DNA of 64,000 nt from JABWBD01 sp040768665 (GTDB taxonomy: Bacteria; Planctomycetota; Planctomycetia; Pirellulales; Thermoguttaceae). Location of the stretch: contig JAXGMN010000010.1 of the NCBI GenBank assembly GCA_040768665.1, positions 124,001 to 188,000 of the forward strand. The letters run 5' to 3'. Position numbers and translations under genes: made by a program. Shown here piece by piece: positions 61,416 through 64,000 of the stretch; the first letter of the stretch is position 1; every line of letters starts with the position of its first letter. The notes under the pieces were generated by a model, which saw only the letters and a program-made list of their open reading frames with translations, made no database searches and had not been told where the DNA came from.

Positions 61416-62963
61416 TCACCTTCCGATCGTCCATTCGGTCCCGCCCGGCCGGTCCTCCAGCGTCACGCCCATTGCCCCCAGAGCATTGCGGATCTTGTCC
61501 GCCATGGCGAAGTTCTTGGCCTTGCGAGCCTCGGCCCGGACTTCCACCAACAGGTCGAGCAGTTTGCCGGCCAGTTCGTCCCCGCCGCCGGTTTCGGCTT
61601 CTTTTTGAGTTTTACGGAACAGGCCAAGGGTCAACGCCATCTCGCGGAGCGTGGCGGCGCCCCGCCGCAAGGTCGCAAGTCGTTCGCAGGCCCGCTTGTC
61701 CGGATCTTCCAGCTTTTCGTCGTCGACCAGCTTGTTCAGCCGCCGCATCAACTCGAACAGTTCGGCAATGGCGGCCCCGGTGTTGAAATCGTCGTCCATG
61801 GCGGCGAGAAACCGCTTGCGATGCTCGGCCACCTCCGCCAGAACGAGATCGCCGCCCGGATCGAACTCGCCCTGTTCGCGCCGGGTTGCGGCCGTCACAC
61901 CATAAAAGCTCTCGCCCGTGACCCGCTGGTACCGCTTGAAGAACCGGTAGAAGGACTCCAGGCCCGCCCCCACTTCGCGGATCCGCTCTTCGCTGAAGTC
62001 GATCGGCCGGCGGTAGTGGCTTGAAAGGAGGAAGAAGCGGATGTTCTCCGGGTCAAACTCCTTGAGCATCTGGCTGAACGCGCTGGAGCCCTTCGACTTG
62101 CTGATCTTGCCGGCCGACTGCGACTCGAGGTCGCCTTCGGCCGGTCGCGTCGCTCGGCCGCCGACCTTGCCGACCTCGTGGGAAGCCTGCATCAGCCCGT
62201 TGTGAAGCCAATAGCGAGCCATCGGTTTGCCGAACCGGCACTCGCTCTGGGCGATTTCGTTTTCGTGATGGGGAAAAACAAGGTCCAACCCCCCGCCGTG
62301 AACGTCGAACGTCTCGCCCAGCAACCGGCTGCTCATCACGGAGCACTCGATATGCCAGCCGGGCCGGCCTTTTCCCCAAGGGCTGTCCCACGAAGGCTCG
62401 CCCGGTTTCGCGCTTTTCCACAGGGCGAAGTCGGCCGAAGAATGCTTCCGCTCCGCCGTCTCCCCGCCTTCGCCGATCATCGATTCCAGGGTCCGGTGGC
62501 TTAGCTTGCCGTAGTCGTCATCCTTGCTCACGTCGAAGTAGACGTCGCCATCGGACTCGTAGGCATAGCCCTGCTCGACGAGGTTCGCGGTGAACTCGAT
62601 GATGTGGCCGATATGGTCCGTCGCTCGCGGGAAATGGTTGACGGTGTCGATCCCCATCGCCTCGAGGTTGTTCATATAGTCGCGAGTCATCTCCGCGGCG
62701 ATGGCTTCCATCGGGATGCCGCGCCGACTCGCTTCGGCGATGAGCTTGTCGTCCACGTCGGTGATGTTGACGACCAGCGTCACGTCGTACCCGCTGTAGA
62801 CGAGATAACGCTTGATCGCGTCGAAAATAACCGGGCCGACCATGTGGCCGATATGGCTGGGTTTGTAGACGGTGGGTCCGCACAGGTAAATGCCGACTTT
62901 GCCCGGGCGGACCGGCTCGAACGGTTCCTTCGACTTCGACAGGGTGTTGTAGACGCGGATCAT
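61416..62963 (-). CDS. cysS: Cysteinyl-tRNA synthetase
   Basis: Class I synthetase charging tRNA-Cys. 515 residues from ATG 62963. Zinc-binding Cys28 in YLCGPTVY, HIGH motif at 37-40 (PSHIGHM), DVDDKLI, WHIECS, HGGGLDLVFPHHENEIAQSE (shortened), and the KMSKS loop as KISKSKG. A stretch of extra residues (HEVGKVGGRATRPAEGDLES) precedes the KISKS loop and is not usual. Gene order ispF-cysS-ruvC suggests an operon. Confidence 0.96.
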   Translation of the reverse strand: MIRVYNTLSKSKEPFEPVRPGKVGIYLCGPTVYKPSHIGHMVGPVIFDAIKRYLVYSGYDVTLVVNITDVDDKLIAEASRRGIPMEAIAAEMTRDYMNNLEAMGIDTVNHFPRATDHIGHIIEFTANLVEQGYAYESDGDVYFDVSKDDDYGKLSHRTLESMIGEGGETAERKHSSADFALWKSAKPGEPSWDSPWGKGRPGWHIECSVMSSRLLGETFDVHGGGLDLVFPHHENEIAQSECRFGKPMARYWLHNGLMQASHEVGKVGGRATRPAEGDLESQSAGKISKSKGSSAFSQMLKEFDPENIRFFLLSSHYRRPIDFSEERIREVGAGLESFYRFFKRYQRVTGESFYGVTAATRREQGEFDPGGDLVLAEVAEHRKRFLAAMDDDFNTGAAIAELFELMRRLNKLVDDEKLEDPDKRACERLATLRRGAATLREMALTLGLFRKTQKEAETGGGDELAGKLLDLLVEVRAEARKAKNFAMADKIRNALGAMGVTLEDRPGGTEWTIGR

Positions 62964-63043
62964 GGCGATTTCAGATGGTAGGGTGGTGTATTACGACTTC
63001 TCGGTGTACTGCTGTCTGAGACTCCGGCAGCAACCCGCGCGCT

Positions 63044-63547
63044 TCAAACCGGCAACAAAAGTGCAACACACTGCGCTTCAACGGCTTCTTCGCGACCAAC
63101 CGGCCCCACGCCTTCGCCGGTCTTGGCCTTGATCGATACCTGGTCGACGTCGACAGCCAGGATTTCGGCCACACGGCGGCGAATCCGCTCTTTCAGCGGT
63201 CCGAGTTTCGGCCGTTGGGCGTGGACGATGCAATCGAGATTGCCGATCTTCCATCCCGCCCCGGCAACCGCTTCGCCGGCCGCACGGAGCATCTCGGCCG
63301 AGTCTCGGCCACGATTCTCCGCCGCCGAATCCGGGAACCTCTCGCCGATGTCGCCCAGCCCGGCCGCGCCAAGCAGGGCGTCGGTCACGGCGTGCAGCAG
63401 GACATCGGCGTCGCTATGGCCGATCATCTCGCTGTCGCTGGGAACGTCTACCCCTCCCAAGCGGAGTGGTCCGCCAGGACGCAAGCGGTGCGTATCGTGG
63501 CCGATTCCGACGCGTGCGACGTGCGTAGCTTGGCCCTCCGGGTGCAA
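63044..63547 (-). CDS. ispF: 2-C-methyl-D-erythritol 2,4-cyclodiphosphate synthase
   Basis: MEP-pathway enzyme for isoprenoid precursors. Motifs: RVGIGHDTHRL (metal-binding Asp/His), IGHSDADVLLHAVTDALLGA, DIGERFPDS, and the C-terminal IKAKTGEGVGPVG. The start is uncertain: TTG 63547 has its AGGAG directly against it, and a TAG lies two codons upstream in frame. A GGAGG with 8-nt spacing instead points to ACG at 63524-63526, three codons before RVGIG, or to a sequencing error of an ATG. About 160-167 residues. Confidence 0.92.
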   Translation of the reverse strand: MHPEGQATHVARVGIGHDTHRLRPGGPLRLGGVDVPSDSEMIGHSDADVLLHAVTDALLGAAGLGDIGERFPDSAAENRGRDSAEMLRAAGEAVAGAGWKIGNLDCIVHAQRPKLGPLKERIRRRVAEILAVDVDQVSIKAKTGEGVGPVGREEAVEAQCVALLLPV

Positions 63548-63873
63548 CTCCTAGCAACGTAACTTCTTTTGTGCGCGGATTATAGCGGCAAAGGAGGCCC
63601 GGGGGAAGATGGAACAGGCGGGGCGAAATTGCGGCGTGGTTCCGATGCGGGTAACAACGGGTAGGTCCCGCTTGCCGAGACTCGGCAAGCGGGACGTACT
63701 TCTGCTCAACCCCACCCCGATCGGGCTGCGGAGCCTCTACCCCACGGAGCTGTGGGGTTTACGGATGTATTACACAGCAAATACTCATTGGTGACCCTAC
63801 GGCCGACGATCCGCTTTACAATATTGCCTTGTCCGGGCTCCCTATCCGTTCAGCCTTGTGAGAGCAAACGACG
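63548..63873. other. Intergenic region with hairpins between divergent ispF and the radical-SAM gene
   Basis: No gene supported. It contains a 31-bp perfect palindrome at 63665-63695 and a CCCCAC / GTGGGG hairpin near 63741-63758. Confidence 0.5.
63665..63695. repeat. 31-bp perfect palindrome (GTCCCGCTTGCCGAG type)
   Basis: 15-bp arms around a single A. The half-site CGGCAAGCGGGAC also occurs near 20555-20570 ahead of the DUF1080 gene, so this is likely another dispersed repeat. Confidence 0.75.
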
Positions 63874-64000
63874 ATGCAACATTCCATCGAAAGCGACAAG
63901 TCCTCTGCGGCCACCCATCCTCTCGGCTCCCGCGCCAAGGTATTGTTGACGAGCGTATTCGGCCCCTATGCCCAGGACGACGACTACGGCAGCCGGGCGC
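63874..64000 (+). CDS. B12-binding-domain radical SAM protein, N-terminal start
   Basis: Only 42 residues are inside the window (MQHSIESDKSSAATHPLGSR, then AKVLLTSVFGPYAQDDDYGS). KVLLTSVFGPYAQDD-YGSR is a recognisable opening of a family of large radical SAM enzymes with a cobalamin-binding N-terminal domain, common in planctomycetes. The radical-SAM Cys motif is beyond the edge. Confidence 0.65.
   Translation, partial: MQHSIESDKSSAATHPLGSRAKVLLTSVFGPYAQDDDYGSRA

Noticed and set aside
1..64000. tRNA or rRNA genes
   Set aside because: No stretch with a cloverleaf pattern or conserved rRNA sequence was recognised by eye.

Overview
The window reads as a high-G+C Planctomycetota chromosome or metagenome contig, most like the Pirellulales. 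The signs are a DUF1080 protein, Tat-secreted Gfo/Idh/MocA and glycoside-hydrolase genes, a PQQ-like propeller protein, DUF4058, a Cys-rich secreted protein, CsrA, and many dispersed palindromic repeats in gene borders. The organism call is inferred from gene content; no marker gene was compared.

Layout: 0-9.9 kb is one leftward multidrug-efflux operon (TetR, adaptor, RND pump, outer-membrane factor, Cys-rich protein, second adaptor, second RND pump running off the edge) behind a promoter with a palindrome in its spacer. 10-23.2 kb is ordinary chromosome: redoxin lipoprotein, HD hydrolase, CsrA, AhpC, WecG-type glycosyltransferase, GalE, a double-domain HtrA-like protease, a beta-barrel-like protein, DUF1080, gamma-glutamyltransferase. 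23.2-31 kb is eroded accessory DNA: a frameshifted phage terminase pair, toxin-antitoxin remnants, an intact DUF433/DUF5615 module, and a 0.4-kb duplication.

31-43 kb holds the main system of interest: a leftward three-gene operon with a RecD-like helicase fused to a nuclease-like C-terminus, a HEPN-SNF2 helicase, and a giant sacsin-like GHKL ATPase with a zinc/HNH-like C-terminus. It looks like an anti-mobile-element system, but the ATPase gene carries a frameshift and a premature in-frame stop. 43-47.1 kb is a mosaic of repeats, truncated defence genes (DUF1016, DUF4007), a truncated anti-sigma factor and a VapBC module. 47-59.5 kb returns to carbohydrate and housekeeping genes (DUF1284, Gfo/Idh/MocA, Tat-exported hydrolase, DUF4058, GH32, PQQ-like) plus a solitary N6-adenine methylase. 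59.5-64 kb has a 15-copy hairpin array, then ruvC, cysS, ispF and the start of a B12/radical-SAM gene.

A recurrent feature is a family of about 80-120-bp palindromic elements with a shared GGGGACAGGCAC / GAGCCAGTCCCC core and varied outer arms. Four copies are flanked by exact direct repeats of 9-14 bp that look like target duplications, and two copies are read in frame inside protein genes.
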